Part shown: one piece after another, positions 41,056 through 49,485 of the stretch
Numbering within the stretch: position 1 is the stretch's first letter
Layout of the letters: the number at the start of each line of letters is the position of its first letter
Assembly (NCBI GenBank): GCA_017962235.1
Contig: JAGCVS010000014.1
Location: 1 to 64,000 of the forward strand
DNA from: Bacteroidales bacterium
GTDB taxonomy: Bacteria; Bacteroidota; Bacteroidia; Bacteroidales; UBA932
Direction: 5' to 3'
DNA length: 64,000 bases
Made by a program: the position numbers and the translations under genes
Notes under the pieces: model-generated
Database searches by the model: none
Told to the model about the DNA's origin: nothing
The model's input: the letters and a program-made list of their open reading frames with translations, nothing else

Positions 41056-43515
41056 TTACCTGCAAATCCTCAATTTTGCGAATTTCAGAAGAAGTTTTTT
41101 CTCTTCCCCAGATTCGGTTACAAACAGCGCTTTGGCGCTGGAGCCTTCGCCCTCTATGCTTACGATTGTGCCGAAGCCGAAGATATTGTGCTCTACCTTC
41201 ATCCCGGGGCGGATGTCCTCCGGACGGTCGGGCTTGAAATCGGGCGATGCGGTGCGCGCAACTGAGGGCGTCTTGGGAACCGGTCGCGCCGGGGTAACGG
41301 GTCTGGCGCTGGAAGCACCGTGCTGCGTTCCGGAGAATCCGGGTCGTGCTGCCTCATGCCCCCGGTATCCACCGGACGGCTGCCTGTAGTCACTCTGCGC
41401 CGGCCGTGCCGGACTCTGCTGCGGCCGCCCGTAGTTGGGGGCCCACTTGCCGAATCCGAAATCATCGAACGCAGAGGCCTGCGGAATGTCTCCGTCCAGA
41501 TACTTGCGGTCTATCTCCTTCACAAACCGGCTCACCTGGTTGAATTCCTCCTTGCCGTAGCGGTGGCGGATGGATGCAAACGAGAGGGTCACCTCCTTCT
41601 CCGCACGGGTTATCGCCACGTAGAACAGCCGCCTTTCCTCCTCTATGTCGGTGGGGGTGATGTCGCTGCCGGAGGGGAAGAGGTTCTCTTCCATGCCGGC
41701 CACGAATACATACGGGAATTCCAGTCCCTTGGAAGAGTGCACAGTCATCAGGCTGATACGGTTGTCGTCGTCTATGTTGTCGTCCGTCTTCTCTGCGGCG
41801 GAGAGTAGCGTGAAATTCTCTATGTAGTCAGAAAGGGTAATCACATCGTCCGGCGAAGCCATGTCCTCTCCCGTCTCGGTGTCGTAGAACTTGCGCTGCC
41901 GCGCCTCGTCTTCGCAGAACTGCTTGATGCCGTTGAACAACTCCTGTACGTTCTCCAGCCTGTCTTTCTCTTCTTTGCCCTGCTGCAGCTGAAGATAAGC
42001 CATCATGCCGCTCTTGAGGCCGATTTCTGCCGCCAGCGACGATGCATCTGTGGTGGCGGCTTTCTCCGAGAGGGGCGCAATCATGGCCGCGAACTCCCTG
42101 AAGCGGGCCACGGCGGCACTCTTGAGGCCGGCTGCGTAAAGGTCGCCCTCCGGCAGCGATGCGGCCTGCAGCAGCGACACTCCGGCCGTTTCGGCGGCGG
42201 TGTCCAGTGCGGCAAGCGATGTGGCGCCGATGCCGCGCGCGGGCAGGTTGATGACGCGGCGGAAGGCCTCGTTGTCCCGCGGGTTGATAACCAGCCTGAA
42301 GTATGCCACCATATCCTTGACCTCTGCCCGGTCGAAAAACGACGTGCCGGAGACCACGCGGCATGGGAGGTTCTGCTTCCGCAGCGACTCCTCAATCACG
42401 CGGCTCTGGGCATTGGTGCGGTAGAGGATGGCGAAATCGCTGTAGGCGGCCTTGTCGCGGTATATGATGCGCTTGATGGAAGAGGCTATCGCAAAGCCCT
42501 CCTCAAAGTCGCTGGAGGCGTTTATCAGGTGTATCTTGTCGCCCTGGCTGCCGCTGGAGAAGCACACCTTCTTGATGCGGTTCTTGTTGCGGTCTATCAG
42601 GCTGTTGGCGGCGTTCACAATGGTCTGGGTAGAACGGTAGTTCTGCTCCAGACGGATGACCTTGCACTCCGGATAGTCTTTCTGGAAGCTGAGGATGTTC
42701 TCTATGCGCGCCCCGCGGAAGCTGTAGATGCTCTGGCTGTCATCGCCCACCACGCAGATGTTGCGGTGCACCGCCGCCAGCTTTTTCAGAATCAGGTACT
42801 GCGCGTAGTTGGTGTCCTGATACTCATCCACCAGAATGTATCTGAACCGCGCCCGGATGGCTTCCAGCGCCACCGGATGGTCGCGGAACAGGATGTTGGT
42901 GTTGAGAAGCAGGTCGTCAAAGTCCATCGCCCCGGAGGCCTTGCACTTTGCAGCGTAGAGGGAGTATATCTCGTGCAGCCGGGGGCGCTTGTTTGAGGTA
43001 TCCTCGCCCGTGTAAATCGCATTGTTGGCGTAGGAGGCGGCAGAGAGCAGGTCGTTCTTGGCGTTGGAGATGCGTGCTGCTACAGAGCTGGGCTTGTAGG
43101 TCTTGTCGTCCAGATTGAGCTCCTTGATGCACTTGGTGATGGCCGATTTGGTGTCGGCGGCATCGTATATGGTGAACTGTTTTGGATATCCCAGAAGGTC
43201 TGCGTATTCGCGAAGGAAGCGAACGAACACCGCGTGGAAGGTCCCCATCCAGATGCGGGAGGCGCTTTTTTCGCCTACCAGAGTGGAGATGCGGTCTTTC
43301 ATTTCTCCCGCCGCCTTCTTGGTGAAAGTGAGCGCCAGGATACGGTACGGCTCCACCCCCTTGTCAATCAGGTTGGCTATCCTGCAGGTGAGCACACGGG
43401 TCTTGCCGCTGCCAGCCCCCGCCACTATCAATAAAGGGCCGTCAACGCTCTCTACAGCCACTTTCTGCGCCTCGTTGAGCCCGCGCAGAATCTCTTCGTT
43501 GCCACTGGTGTTCAT
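41056..43515 (-). CDS. pcrA: UvrD/PcrA/Rep-type DNA helicase
   Basis: 819 residues from ATG 43515. Superfamily 1A 3'-5' helicase. Motif I IVAGAGSGKTRVLTCRI, Ia LALTFTKKAAGEM, II ILVDEYQDTN, III VVGDDSQSIYSFRGA, IV RLEQNYRSTQTI, V LMTVHSSKGLEFPYVFVAG and VI RRLFYVAITRAEKE. The C-terminal 130 residues are a Pro/Gly/Arg-rich linker followed by a Tudor-like IKPGMKVEHNIFGFGTIVSIEG-type domain (here DIRPGMKVEHNIFGFGTIVSI) seen in PcrA. A -7 box TATTTTTG (43527-43520) stands almost on the start codon, suggesting a very short leader. Confidence 0.95.
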   Translation of the reverse strand: MNTSGNEEILRGLNEAQKVAVESVDGPLLIVAGAGSGKTRVLTCRIANLIDKGVEPYRILALTFTKKAAGEMKDRISTLVGEKSASRIWMGTFHAVFVRFLREYADLLGYPKQFTIYDAADTKSAITKCIKELNLDDKTYKPSSVAARISNAKNDLLSAASYANNAIYTGEDTSNKRPRLHEIYSLYAAKCKASGAMDFDDLLLNTNILFRDHPVALEAIRARFRYILVDEYQDTNYAQYLILKKLAAVHRNICVVGDDSQSIYSFRGARIENILSFQKDYPECKVIRLEQNYRSTQTIVNAANSLIDRNKNRIKKVCFSSGSQGDKIHLINASSDFEEGFAIASSIKRIIYRDKAAYSDFAILYRTNAQSRVIEESLRKQNLPCRVVSGTSFFDRAEVKDMVAYFRLVINPRDNEAFRRVINLPARGIGATSLAALDTAAETAGVSLLQAASLPEGDLYAAGLKSAAVARFREFAAMIAPLSEKAATTDASSLAAEIGLKSGMMAYLQLQQGKEEKDRLENVQELFNGIKQFCEDEARQRKFYDTETGEDMASPDDVITLSDYIENFTLLSAAEKTDDNIDDDNRISLMTVHSSKGLEFPYVFVAGMEENLFPSGSDITPTDIEEERRLFYVAITRAEKEVTLSFASIRHRYGKEEFNQVSRFVKEIDRKYLDGDIPQASAFDDFGFGKWAPNYGRPQQSPARPAQSDYRQPSGGYRGHEAARPGFSGTQHGASSARPVTPARPVPKTPSVARTASPDFKPDRPEDIRPGMKVEHNIFGFGTIVSIEGEGSSAKALFVTESGEEKKLLLKFAKLRICR

Positions 43516-43551
43516 ACCGCAAAAATAATTCAAAAAACCCAAAGAAATTTG

Positions 43552-43559
43552 TAAATTTG
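43552..43559 (+). promoter_or_regulatory. Putative -7 box of the nqr operon
   Basis: TAAATTTG, matching TAnnTTTG, 47 bases before the nqrA ATG. No TTG stands at the optimal distance upstream. The six nqr genes follow with gaps of 2-12 bases or overlaps, and a terminator closes the unit at 49439-49472. Confidence 0.45.
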
Positions 43560-43606
43560 CGCGCGATTTTGAAGGAAAAATTTCTTATCAATTAATAATT
43601 CTAATA

Positions 43607-44962
43607 ATGTCAGAACACATCAGATTGAAAAAGGGGCTGGACATACCTCTCGCAGGTGCCGCCCCCGCTAAAATCGCAGAGACTGTTGCTGATGACCTCG
43701 TCGCTTTAAAACCCACCGATTTCAAAGCCCTGGTGCCCAAGCTCGCCGTTAAGGAGGGTGACAGCGTCCAGGCCGGTGACGTTTTGTTTACAGACAAGAT
43801 GCATCCCGCAGTACGTTTCTGTTCTCCCTGCAGCGGTGTGGTTCAGCAGATTGTACGCGGTGACAAGCGTAAGCTCCTGGCAGTGGTCGTAAAGGCAGAC
43901 GGCGAGCACAAGAGCGTCAAGTTCGACGCTGTGGATTGCTCCAAGCTGGACAAGCAGGCCATGACGGAAGCTCTGCTTGAAAGGGGTCTGTGGCCCATGA
44001 TCAAGCAGCGCCCTTACGGCATCATCGCCAATGCGGAAGATACTCCCAAGAGCATCTTCGTTTCTGCAATGAACACGGCTCCGCTTGCACCGGACCCCGA
44101 CTTTATCATGGATGGCAGGCTGGATGACCTGCAGGAGGGCGTCAACGCTCTCTGCCGCCTCACCAAAGGCGGTGTGCACTTCAGCATGGCGGCCGCAGCG
44201 GAAGCGGGCAGTGCGATGCACAACCTCAAGGGAGTCATCTTCCACACCTTTGACGGCCCGCATCCCGCAGGTAACGTAGGTATCCAGATCAACCACATCT
44301 CTCCCATTAACAAGGGCGAGATAGTATGGACTGTGGACCTCGTTTCCCTGGCAGCAATGGGCCGCTGCCTGCGCACCGGCGAGTTTGACATGACCCGCCC
44401 CGTGGCAGTTACCGGTCCCGCAGCCAAAGAACCTTGCTATGTAATGGGCGTACAGGGCATGAGCCTCAAGGCGATTGCCAAGTATGCAGAAGAGGGTAAT
44501 GTCCGCTACGTGAGCGGCGATGTCCTCACCGGCACCAACGTGGGAGCCGAGGGTTTCCTGGGCTTCTTTGACAGCCAGGTTACACTGCTTGAAGAGGGCG
44601 ACTATTACGAGCTTCTGGGCTGGATCAAGCCGTTCCGCCTCAAGAAGTTCAGCTTCTCGCATCTCTACTGGTCGTGGCTGGCAGGCAAGAAGAAGACCTA
44701 CAAGCTGGACACCAACACCAACGGCGGCCCCCGCGCCTTCGTGGTGAGCGATGTCTACGGCAAAGTGCTGCCCATGGACATCCTGCCCGTGTACTTGCTC
44801 AAGGCCTGCATGGCAAAGGATATTGAAAAAATGGAAAACCTGGGTATATACGAAGTCATCCCGGAGGATTTCGCTCTCTGCGAGTTTGTATGTCCTTCCA
44901 AGATTGAGATCCAGCAGATTCTCAGCGACGGTATAGACCTTATGTTAAAGGAGATGGCATAG
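43607..44962 (+). CDS. nqrA: Na+-translocating NADH:quinone reductase subunit A
   Basis: 451 residues. Starts HIRLKKGLDIPLAGAAPAKI as typical NqrA and has the conserved RPYGIIANAEDTPKSIFVSAMNTAPLAPD and FHTFDGPHPAGNVGIQINHISPINKGEIVWTVDL regions. Peripheral subunit of the complex that couples NADH oxidation by quinone to sodium export, with a role in quinone binding. First gene of the operon. Confidence 0.97.
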   Translation: MSEHIRLKKGLDIPLAGAAPAKIAETVADDLVALKPTDFKALVPKLAVKEGDSVQAGDVLFTDKMHPAVRFCSPCSGVVQQIVRGDKRKLLAVVVKADGEHKSVKFDAVDCSKLDKQAMTEALLERGLWPMIKQRPYGIIANAEDTPKSIFVSAMNTAPLAPDPDFIMDGRLDDLQEGVNALCRLTKGGVHFSMAAAAEAGSAMHNLKGVIFHTFDGPHPAGNVGIQINHISPINKGEIVWTVDLVSLAAMGRCLRTGEFDMTRPVAVTGPAAKEPCYVMGVQGMSLKAIAKYAEEGNVRYVSGDVLTGTNVGAEGFLGFFDSQVTLLEEGDYYELLGWIKPFRLKKFSFSHLYWSWLAGKKKTYKLDTNTNGGPRAFVVSDVYGKVLPMDILPVYLLKACMAKDIEKMENLGIYEVIPEDFALCEFVCPSKIEIQQILSDGIDLMLKEMA

Positions 44963-44964
44963 TT

Positions 44965-46086
44965 ATGAGCGCTCTGAGAAATACTTTGGACAAAATGAAG
45001 CCGACCTTCTCCAAGGGCGGCAAGCTGAGCGCCCTGGGTTCTTTCTTCGATGCGATGGAGACCTTCTTCTTCGTGCCCAAGACTGTAACCCGCCGCGGTA
45101 CTCACATCAAAGACAGCGTCGATCTCAAGCGTACCATGATTACCGTGATGATCGCGCTTATCCCCGTGTTCCTCTTCAGCATATACAACATCGGCTACCA
45201 GATGAACCTTGCATACGGTTACGGCTGGGGCTTCTGGATGATTGTATGGAGAGGCTTCCTCAAGATTCTCCCCCTGTATCTGGTATCGTACATCGTAGGT
45301 CTCTTCTTCGAGTGCATGTTCGCCCAGATCAAAGGCGAGGAGGTTAACGAAGGTTACTTTGTAACCGGTTTCCTGATTCCCCTAATCATGCCGGTGAACA
45401 TCCCCCTGTGGATGCTTGCAATAGCTGTGGCTTTTGCAGTGGTAATCGGCAAGGAGGTGTTTGGCGGTACCGGTATGAATATCTGGAACCCCGCACTGCT
45501 GTGCCGCGCATTCCTGTTCTTCTCCTATCCGAAGATGATGAGCGGAGACTCCGTGTGGGTAGCGCACAAGATAGGCGTGGATGCAGTCTCCTGCGCCACT
45601 CCTCTCTCTGAGATGGCCAGCGGCGGCATGAGCGCCATGAGCTATTCTCCGCTTCAGATGTTCATCGGCCTTATCCCCGGTTCGGTGGGCGAGACCTCCA
45701 CGCTCTGCATACTGCGGGGCGCGCTGGTGCTTCTGTTCACCGGCGTGGGCAGCTGGAAGGTGATGCTCAGCTGTGTTGCCGGCGGCCTGCTGGCAGGACT
45801 GCTGGGCAACGTTCCCGCATACTACCACCTGATCATGGGCGGCTTCGCGTTCGGCTGCGTGTTCATGGCAACCGACCCTGTGACCAGCGCCCAGACAGAG
45901 ACCGGCAAATGGATCTACGGCTTTTTGATCGGAGCCTTCGCAGTGCTGCTGCGTATCTTCAACCCGGGCTATCCCGAGGGTATGATGCTTTCTATTCTGC
46001 TGATGAACACGTTTGCTCCGCTGATTGACCACATGGTTGTCAACGGTAACATCCGCCGTCGTCTGCGCAGGGCCAAAACCGTTTAA
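44965..46086 (+). CDS. nqrB: Na+-NQR subunit B
   Basis: 373 residues, polytopic. Multiple membrane helices (TVMIALIPVFLFSIYNIGYQ; IPLIMPVNIPLWMLAIAVAFAVVIGKEVFGG) and the FMN attachment context GSVGETSTLCILRGALVL, where a Thr carries covalent FMN in this family. C-terminal RRLRRAKTV. Two bases after nqrA; a Shine-Dalgarno-like AAGGAG lies upstream. Confidence 0.96.
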   Translation: MSALRNTLDKMKPTFSKGGKLSALGSFFDAMETFFFVPKTVTRRGTHIKDSVDLKRTMITVMIALIPVFLFSIYNIGYQMNLAYGYGWGFWMIVWRGFLKILPLYLVSYIVGLFFECMFAQIKGEEVNEGYFVTGFLIPLIMPVNIPLWMLAIAVAFAVVIGKEVFGGTGMNIWNPALLCRAFLFFSYPKMMSGDSVWVAHKIGVDAVSCATPLSEMASGGMSAMSYSPLQMFIGLIPGSVGETSTLCILRGALVLLFTGVGSWKVMLSCVAGGLLAGLLGNVPAYYHLIMGGFAFGCVFMATDPVTSAQTETGKWIYGFLIGAFAVLLRIFNPGYPEGMMLSILLMNTFAPLIDHMVVNGNIRRRLRRAKTV

Positions 46087-46098
46087 ACGCATTGTGCC

Positions 46099-46887
46099 AT
46101 GAATACAAACAGCAATACATACACAGTCATCTACACAACCATCCTGGTTGTGATAGTAGCGGCCATCCTGGCGTTCGCTTCATCGGCTCTCAAGAGCCGT
46201 CAGCAGGCAAACATGGACCTGGCCAAGATGAAGACTATCATGCTGGCGGCCAATATGGGTCAGACCCCCGAAGGGAATGCAGACAAGAAGGCCGACTTCA
46301 TGCAGCTCTACAACGACCATATCACCGCCACTTGCGTGATTGACGCCAGCGGCAATGTGATAGAGGGCGTGGACGCCTTCAAGGACGTGGACCTCAAAAC
46401 CCAGTTCAACAACCTCAAGAAGGGCCTCCCGGTTCAACTTCCGGTTTATGAATGCACCATGGACGACGGCCGCAAGGTCAACATCGTTGCGATGTACGGC
46501 GCGGGCCTCTGGGGTGCAATCTGGGGCTATATGGCAGTTGAAGACGACAACCAGACAGTTGCCGGCGCAATCTTTGACCACGCCAGCGAGACTCCCGGTC
46601 TGGGTGCCAAGATAGCCGAGGCTCCCTTCTACACCCAGTTCCGCGGCAAGAAGCTCACCGACAACGGCGAGTTTGGTTCCGTGAAGGTGATCAAGGGCGG
46701 TGCCAACGGTGCCGACAACGGTGTGGACGCCATCTCCGGCGCCACCATGACTTCCAAGGCGGTGAGCGAATCACTTGCAATGTGGTTCAACGCCTACAAG
46801 GCTTATTTTACTAACCGCACATCCGCCCCGGAGCAGCCTTGCTGCGACGAAGCAGAATGCGCAGAAAACACAGAGAGCAATGAATAA
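46099..46887 (+). CDS. nqrC: Na+-NQR subunit C
   Basis: 262 residues. One N-terminal membrane helix (VIYTTILVVIVAAILAFASSAL) and a periplasmic FMN-binding domain with the covalent-flavin motif VDAISGATMTSKAV, where the second Thr-containing SGAT is the acceptor. A Glu/Cys-rich tail (QPCCDEAECAENTESNE) is an added, non-conserved end. Its last bases overlap the nqrD start. Confidence 0.96.
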   Translation: MNTNSNTYTVIYTTILVVIVAAILAFASSALKSRQQANMDLAKMKTIMLAANMGQTPEGNADKKADFMQLYNDHITATCVIDASGNVIEGVDAFKDVDLKTQFNNLKKGLPVQLPVYECTMDDGRKVNIVAMYGAGLWGAIWGYMAVEDDNQTVAGAIFDHASETPGLGAKIAEAPFYTQFRGKKLTDNGEFGSVKVIKGGANGADNGVDAISGATMTSKAVSESLAMWFNAYKAYFTNRTSAPEQPCCDEAECAENTESNE

Positions 46888-47500
46888 AGAGATCTATACA
46901 AAACCTTTCTTCCTGGGCAACCCCATCACTGTGCTGGTGCTCGGTATCTGCTCTTCGCTGGCAGTCACCGTTCAGCTCAAGGGAGCCCTGGTAATGGCAC
47001 TCTCCGTGACCATCGTCACGGCTTGCTCAAGCCTGATTCTCTCGTTGCTGCGCAACACTATCCCCACCCGCGTGCGCATCATAGTGCAGCTGGTTGTGGT
47101 AGCGATGTTCGTGATTCTCATCGACCAGGTGCTCAAGGCGTTCGCCTATGACACCAGCAAGATGCTCTCGGTTTACATCGGCCTTATCATCACCAACTGT
47201 ATAATCATGGGCCGCATAGAGGCCTTCGCGCTTGGCAACAAGCCCTGGCCCAGCTTTGTGGACGGTGCCTGCAACGGGCTCGGCTACGGTATGATTCTGA
47301 TTATCGTCGCCTTCTTCCGCGAGCTGCTTGGCAGCGGCACGCTGTTCGGCTTCCAGATTATCCCTGCAAGCTGGTATCTGGAAAACGGCGGCTGGTATAT
47401 GAACAACGGTCTGATGATTCTCCCGCCCATGGCGCTTATCCTGCTGGGTTGCGTCGTATGGATCCAGAGAAGCATCCAGAAAGAACTTCAAGAGAAATAG
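46880..47500 (+). CDS. nqrD: Na+-NQR subunit D
   Basis: 206 residues from ATG 46880, whose ATGAATAA overlaps the nqrC stop; a longer frame inside nqrC was rejected. Six membrane helices, with GICSSLAVTVQLKGALVMA and IIVQLVVVAMFVILIDQVLKAF; the conserved LGLIITNCIIMGR-type helix (VYIGLIITNCIIMGRIEAFALGN) holds a cysteine that helps bind the intramembrane iron centre with NqrE. Confidence 0.96.
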   Translation: MNKEIYTKPFFLGNPITVLVLGICSSLAVTVQLKGALVMALSVTIVTACSSLILSLLRNTIPTRVRIIVQLVVVAMFVILIDQVLKAFAYDTSKMLSVYIGLIITNCIIMGRIEAFALGNKPWPSFVDGACNGLGYGMILIIVAFFRELLGSGTLFGFQIIPASWYLENGGWYMNNGLMILPPMALILLGCVVWIQRSIQKELQEK

Positions 47501-47512
47501 GAGGAGACAGAT

Positions 47513-48133
47513 ATGGAATATTTGAATCTATTTGTTAAGTCTGTCTTCGTAGACAACATGATTTTCGCATTCTTCCTTGGAATGTGCTCATTCCTGGCAG
47601 TATCAAAGAATGTGAAAACCGCTACCGGCCTGGGTCTGGCAGTCATCTTTGTGCTGGGCATCACCCTGCCGCTCAACTATCTTCTCTATGAATACATCCT
47701 CAAGCCGGGCGCTCTGGCATGGCTCAATCCCGAGTATGCTACTATAGACCTGAGCTTCTTGAGCTACATCGTGTTCATCGCCACCATCGCCACCTTCACT
47801 CAGGTAGTGGAGATGTTTGTGGAGAAGTTCGCCCCCGGTCTGTACAACTCGCTGGGTATCTTCCTCCCGCTGATTGCAGTTAACTGCGCCATCCTGGGTG
47901 GTTCGCTGTTCATGCAGGAGCGTGGTTACGCCAATCTGGGCGAAGCGTTCACCTTCGGTATCGGCAGCGGTGTGGGCTGGTTCCTGGCCATCGTGGCCAT
48001 GGCCGCCATCCGCGAGAAACTTGCATACAGCAACATTCCCGCCGGCCTGAAGGGTCTGGGTATATCGTTCATCATCACCGGCCTCATGGGCATCGCATTC
48101 ATGAGCTTCATGGGTATTCAGTTACCGTTCTAG
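47513..48133 (+). CDS. nqrE: Na+-NQR subunit E
   Basis: 206 residues, six membrane helices, homologous to NqrD in inverted topology. [22 protein letters not shown] contains the first conserved Cys and [19 protein letters not shown] the second. Preceded by a strong AGGAGG ten bases before the ATG, uncommon in Bacteroidota. Confidence 0.97.
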   Translation: MEYLNLFVKSVFVDNMIFAFFLGMCSFLAVSKNVKTATGLGLAVIFVLGITLPLNYLLYEYILKPGALAWLNPEYATIDLSFLSYIVFIATIATFTQVVEMFVEKFAPGLYNSLGIFLPLIAVNCAILGGSLFMQERGYANLGEAFTFGIGSGVGWFLAIVAMAAIREKLAYSNIPAGLKGLGISFIITGLMGIAFMSFMGIQLPF

Positions 48134-48145
48134 GAGGATAAGATT

Positions 48146-49420
48146 ATGAGTATACAGACATTAATCGTATCCGTAGTCGCCTGCCTGGCGCTGATACTTT
48201 TGCTGGTTGCGCTGCTGCTCTTTGTGAAGGCTAAACTCACTCCCAGCGGAACCGTTAAGATTGACATAAACGACGGCAAGAGGGTAGTGGACGTGCCTCA
48301 GGGCGGGTCCCTGCTCGCAACCCTGGCCGACCAGAAGATCTTCCTCCCCTCCGCCTGCGGTGGTAAGGGTTCCTGCGGACAGTGCAAGTGCCGCGTGCTG
48401 GAAGGCGGCGGCAGCATCCTCCCCACGGAGACCGTGCACTTCAGCCGCAAGCAGATAAATGACCACTGGCGCCTCGGCTGCCAGGTCAAGGTGAAGGACA
48501 ACCTCAAGATTGAGATTCCCGACAGCGCATTGTCCGTCAAGAAACTCGAATGCGAGGTTATCTCCAACAAGAACGTGGCTACCTTTATCAAGGAGTTCAC
48601 CGTGAAACTTCCTGAAGGCGAGGATATCGAATTCAAGAGCGGTGAATACATCCAGATTGACATCCCCGTTTACGATGCAGACTTCTCTACCATAGATGTG
48701 GATCCCATCTACAAGGCAGACTGGGAGAAGTACGGCTTCTTTGACATCAAGTACAAGAACACCGTGCCCACCATCCGCGCTTACTCCATGGCTTCCTATC
48801 CTGCAGAGAAGGGCGTGATTAAGCTCAACGTCCGCATAGCAACCCCTCCGTTCGACCGCAGTCAGCCCAAGGGCGTCTTCAAGATGCTCCCCGTGCCTCC
48901 GGGCATAGGCTCCACCTACGTGTTCACCCGCAAGCCGGGCGACAAGGTGATGATAAGCGGCCCTTACGGCGAGTTCCTGCTCCCCAAGGACGACCCCGAC
49001 GATATGCAGTACATATTTGTTGGCGGCGGTGCCGGCATGGCTCCTCTGCGCAGCCACATCATGCATCTGTTCAAGACCCTCAAGACGGGTCGCGAGGTAC
49101 ACTTCTTCTATGGCGCACGCGCCCTTGTGGAGGCGTTCTACCTGGAAGACTTCGCAGAGATAGAGCGGGAGTTCCCCAACTTCCACTTCCATCTGGCACT
49201 GGACCGTCCCGATCCGGCTGCCGATGCAGCTGGCGTGAAGTATACCGCAGGCTTCGTACACAACGTGATGTACGAGACATTCCTCAAGGACCACGACGCT
49301 CCGGAGGATTGCAAGTACTTCATGTGCGGTCCGCCCATGATGACCAAGTGCGTCACCGACCTGCTGGATTCGCTGGGAGTAGCTCCGGAAAGCATCCTCT
49401 ACGACAACTTTGGTGCATAA
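48146..49420 (+). CDS. nqrF: Na+-NQR subunit F (NADH dehydrogenase)
   Basis: 424 residues. N-terminal membrane anchor (LIVSVVACLALILLLVALLLF), 2Fe-2S ferredoxin domain with CGGKGSCGQCKC and a fourth Cys in RLGCQVKV, then FAD-binding RAYSMASYP and NADH-binding YIFVGGGAGMAPLRSHI and YFMCGPPMM. It takes electrons from NADH into the complex. Strong Shine-Dalgarno AGGAGG before the ATG. Last gene of the operon. Confidence 0.97.
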   Translation: MSIQTLIVSVVACLALILLLVALLLFVKAKLTPSGTVKIDINDGKRVVDVPQGGSLLATLADQKIFLPSACGGKGSCGQCKCRVLEGGGSILPTETVHFSRKQINDHWRLGCQVKVKDNLKIEIPDSALSVKKLECEVISNKNVATFIKEFTVKLPEGEDIEFKSGEYIQIDIPVYDADFSTIDVDPIYKADWEKYGFFDIKYKNTVPTIRAYSMASYPAEKGVIKLNVRIATPPFDRSQPKGVFKMLPVPPGIGSTYVFTRKPGDKVMISGPYGEFLLPKDDPDDMQYIFVGGGAGMAPLRSHIMHLFKTLKTGREVHFFYGARALVEAFYLEDFAEIEREFPNFHFHLALDRPDPAADAAGVKYTAGFVHNVMYETFLKDHDAPEDCKYFMCGPPMMTKCVTDLLDSLGVAPESILYDNFGA

Positions 49421-49438
49421 TCCCGCGTTTCGGACAAA

Positions 49439-49472
49439 AAAAGAACCGGCTCTGCAAAGAACCGGTTCTTTT
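49439..49472. terminator. Bidirectional intrinsic terminator, nqrF / rfbB
   Basis: AAAAGAACCGG and CCGGTTCTTTT form an 11-bp stem with a 12-base loop. On the plus strand a TTTTCTTTT tract completes it, on the minus strand a run of seven T. It lies 18 bases after the nqrF stop and 14 before the end of rfbB, so it serves both convergent genes. Confidence 0.85.
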
Positions 49473-49485
49473 CTTTTGCCACCGT

